NCBI GenBank assembly: GCA_905182525.1
Contig: CAJJBV010000003.1
Coordinates: forward strand, 310,001-374,000
Direction of reading: 5' to 3'
Origin: Cryomorphaceae bacterium
GTDB taxonomy: Bacteria > Bacteroidota > Bacteroidia > Flavobacteriales_D > Parvicellaceae
Length of the DNA: 64,000 bases
In this document: positions 62,124 to 64,000 of the stretch, one piece after another
How positions within the stretch are numbered: the stretch's first letter is position 1
Layout of the letters: the number at the start of each line of letters is the position of its first letter
Translations under genes and position numbers: made by a program
The notes under the pieces: model-generated
What the model was told of the DNA's origin: nothing
Databases searched by the model: none
The model's input: the letters and a program-made list of their open reading frames with translations, nothing else

Positions 62124-63062
62124 TTGAAAATTGGATTGGATATTATGGGCGGAGACAACTCGCCTGATGCTACCTTAAATGGTGCTTATCTAGCTACTAA
62201 AGAACTAAAAGAAAATGAAAAAATAGTTTTAGTAGGAGATGAAAATATAGCTAAAAGCTGGCTGTTTTCTAAAAATATAGATTCTTCTATATTTGAATTC
62301 ATTCATGCTGATGAAGTTATTACCATGAACGAACATGCTACAAAAGCACTTCGAAAAAAACCCAATAATAGTATTTCAATAGGATTCAAAGCTCTTAAAG
62401 ACAAAGAAATTGATGTCTTTTCCAGTGCTGGAAATTCTGGGGCTATGTTGGTGGGCAGCATGTTTTCAATTGGGCCCATCAAGGGTGTTATAAGGCCTAG
62501 TATAACTTCTGTTTTGCCTAAAAAGAATGGTGGAGTAGGATTAATTTTAGACGTAGGTGTTAACGCAGATTGTAAGCCTGACGTATTATTTCAATTTGCT
62601 ATTTTAGGGAGTCTTTTTGCTGAAAATGTATATAATATCAAAAATCCAAAAGTTGGGCTTTTAAATATTGGAGAGGAAAGAGGAAAAGGAAATTTACTTA
62701 CTCAAGCAACCTATCGACTTTTAGAGGATAATGATGACATTAATTTTATTGGTAATATTGAAGGTAGAGACCTTTTTAATGACAAGGCTGATGTTGTTGT
62801 TTGCGATGGATTCACTGGAAATGTGGTGCTTAAATTAGCGGAATCTTTTTACACCTTAATCGATCAAAAAAAACTTTCTGATCCTTATTTTGATAGATTT
62901 AATTATGAAATATATGGCGGAACTCCGGTTTTAGGAGTAGATGGCAATGTTCTAATTGGTCATGGGATTAGCAATGAAAATGCTATTAAAAATATGATTT
63001 TACTTGGAAAAGACTTAATTAATTCTAAACTTAATTCTAAAATTAAAAAAGCTTTTAAATGA
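62124..63062 (+). CDS. plsX: Phosphate acyltransferase PlsX
   Basis: This 312-residue protein begins MKIGLDIMGGDNSPDATLNG (TTG start at 62124). It has ALRKKPNNSISIGFKALKDK, the nucleotide-like loop AGNSGAMLVGSMFSIGPIKG, and VVVCDGFTGNVVLKLAES. The C-terminus has YGGTPVLGVDGNVLIGHG. PlsX converts acyl-ACP to acyl-phosphate, which PlsY uses to start phospholipid synthesis. It overlaps fabH by four bases (ATGA), so fatty-acid initiation and phospholipid synthesis are translationally coupled. Confidence 0.95.
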   Translation: MKIGLDIMGGDNSPDATLNGAYLATKELKENEKIVLVGDENIAKSWLFSKNIDSSIFEFIHADEVITMNEHATKALRKKPNNSISIGFKALKDKEIDVFSSAGNSGAMLVGSMFSIGPIKGVIRPSITSVLPKKNGGVGLILDVGVNADCKPDVLFQFAILGSLFAENVYNIKNPKVGLLNIGEERGKGNLLTQATYRLLEDNDDINFIGNIEGRDLFNDKADVVVCDGFTGNVVLKLAESFYTLIDQKKLSDPYFDRFNYEIYGGTPVLGVDGNVLIGHGISNENAIKNMILLGKDLINSKLNSKIKKAFK

Positions 63063-64000
63063 ATAATATAAATGCTGCTATTACTTGCGTGCATGGTGTT
63101 GTCCCTGAAAAAATTCTTACAAATAAGGATTTAGAAAAAATGGTTGACACTAATGATGAGTGGATTGTTTCAAGAACTGGAATAAAAGAAAGAAGAATTG
63201 TATCTGGTGGTGAAACACTTTCTGATATGGGAAGTGATGTTGTAAAAGAAATTTGTAAAAAAAGAGGGATTTCTCCACTTGAAATAGACATGATAATTGT
63301 TGGAACTATAACTCCAGATCATCGTTTCCCAAGTTCCTCGAATATCATTTGTGAAAAAAGTGGAGCAACTAACGCTTGGGGGTTTGATTTAAGTGCCGCT
63401 TGTTCTGGTTTTATATTTACTTTAATCACAGGTCAACAATTTATTGAGAGTGGAAAATATAAAAAAGTAATTGTTTTGGGCGCTGATATAATGTCTTCAA
63501 TTGTTAATTATGAAGATAGAAATACTTGTATTTTATTTGGAGATGGTTGCGCAGGGGTTCTTTTAGAGCCTAATGAGGAAGGTCATGGAATTTTGGATTC
63601 TATTTTAAAAGTTGATGGATCTGGAAAAGATCTGCTTATTCAAAAATATGGTGGATCTGCATATCCAATAACTAATGAAAATGTTGGAGACCCAAACACT
63701 TACATGTACCAAGAAGGAAAATCTGTTTTTAAGTTTGCAGTAACAAACATGGCAGACGTATCAGCAGAAATAATGGAAAGGAATAATCTTACAGGAAATG
63801 ATGTAGATTGGTTAGTCCCTCATCAAGCAAACCTAAGGATTATTGACGCTACTGCTAACAGAATGGGATTAACTAAGGATAAGGTAATGATCAATATTAA
63901 CAAATATGGCAACACTACTGCTGCAACAATTCCCTTATGTCTATGGGATTGGGAAAATAAGCTAAAAAAAGGAGATAATATTGTCTTAGCTGCATTTGGC
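63059..64000 (+). CDS. fabH: 3-oxoacyl-[ACP] synthase III FabH (cut by the right edge)
   Basis: The ATG at 63059 begins inside the plsX stop (ATGA), and the open frame continues to the end of the window. The sequence starts MNNINAAITCVHGVVPEKIL and has WIVSRTGIKERRI. The active-site cysteine lies in DLSAACSGFIFTL. NYEDRNTCILFGDG precedes the catalytic histidine in WLVPHQANLRII and the asparagine in NKYGNTTAATIP. It condenses acetyl-CoA, or a branched starter, with malonyl-ACP to start fatty-acid synthesis. The final residues lie outside the window. Confidence 0.93.
   Translation, partial: MNNINAAITCVHGVVPEKILTNKDLEKMVDTNDEWIVSRTGIKERRIVSGGETLSDMGSDVVKEICKKRGISPLEIDMIIVGTITPDHRFPSSSNIICEKSGATNAWGFDLSAACSGFIFTLITGQQFIESGKYKKVIVLGADIMSSIVNYEDRNTCILFGDGCAGVLLEPNEEGHGILDSILKVDGSGKDLLIQKYGGSAYPITNENVGDPNTYMYQEGKSVFKFAVTNMADVSAEIMERNNLTGNDVDWLVPHQANLRIIDATANRMGLTKDKVMININKYGNTTAATIPLCLWDWENKLKKGDNIVLAAFG

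Noticed and set aside
1-64000. Insertion sequence, prophage or conjugative element
   Set aside because: No transposase, integrase, phage structural or transfer gene is visible. The two tRNA genes show no flanking integrase or duplicated tRNA end.

Overview
The window reads as a low-GC chromosomal segment of a Bacteroidota bacterium, most likely a marine Flavobacteriales member (Crocinitomicaceae/Cryomorphaceae-like). The evidence is as follows. Several secreted proteins end in type IX secretion (T9SS) sorting domains with a YPNPT/NPF-type motif. There is a SprE/PorW T9SS lipoprotein gene, a bactofilin, a small Lacal_2735-type protein, RNase R, a yceD-rpmF-plsX-fabH cluster, and a probable kynurenine-catabolism gene pair. 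Repeats ending in GCDSxVxLxLTI and PKD domains are typical of secreted proteins in this group.

Layout. (1) 1-10171, minus strand: one giant surface-protein gene running off the left edge. It has a signal peptide, a LamG-like domain, then five near-identical 1692-bp units (each a seven-bladed FG-GAP-like propeller plus two Ig-like domains), then 210-bp Ig-like repeats. Small indels break it. (2) 10286-11455: a pair of direct repeats and a divergent membrane-anchored AraC-type regulator. (3) 11.7-21.2 kb: small hypotheticals, two DoxX-like proteins, two secreted esterases, a CrtA-like monooxygenase and a sulfatase. (4) 21.2-32.7 kb: a minus-strand run of secreted-protein genes (PA-domain/hydrolase/PKD protein, beta-barrel protein, SUMF1-fold protein, endonuclease I, a second seven-bladed propeller protein, Kazal lipoprotein, lipoprotein). 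These share near-identical 3' tails, terminator hairpins and, in part, 5' leaders, giving a cassette-like appearance. (5) 33 kb: two tRNA genes with candidate terminators. (6) 33.4-42.3 kb: a carbohydrate-binding-like T9SS protein, a TonB-dependent receptor, a HAD phosphatase, methylmalonyl-CoA epimerase, RNase R and an M43 metalloprotease. (7) 42.3-60.3 kb, all minus: exonuclease, lipB, PGI/PMI, a RidA plus aldehyde dehydrogenase pair, a WYL regulator, an O-acylation group (MBOAT, two SGNH proteins, a catalytically degenerate transglycosylase-like LysM protein), lysS, uspA, bactofilin and sprE/porW. (8) 60.4-64 kb, plus: an M23 peptidase and yceD-rpmF-plsX-fabH (fabH cut by the right edge).

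How the parts fit together. Much of the window serves the cell envelope and secretion. SprE/PorW belongs to the machine that would export the many sorting-domain proteins. The MBOAT/SGNH group probably acylates an envelope polymer. plsX/fabH feed lipid synthesis.

Quality warning. Roughly twenty single-base indels, and one in-frame stop, interrupt otherwise well-conserved genes. They include the essential lysS and the T9SS gene sprE/porW. I read most of them as uncorrected sequencing errors. Two badly disturbed stretches bound the last propeller unit and look like an assembly seam, so the repeat copy number is provisional.
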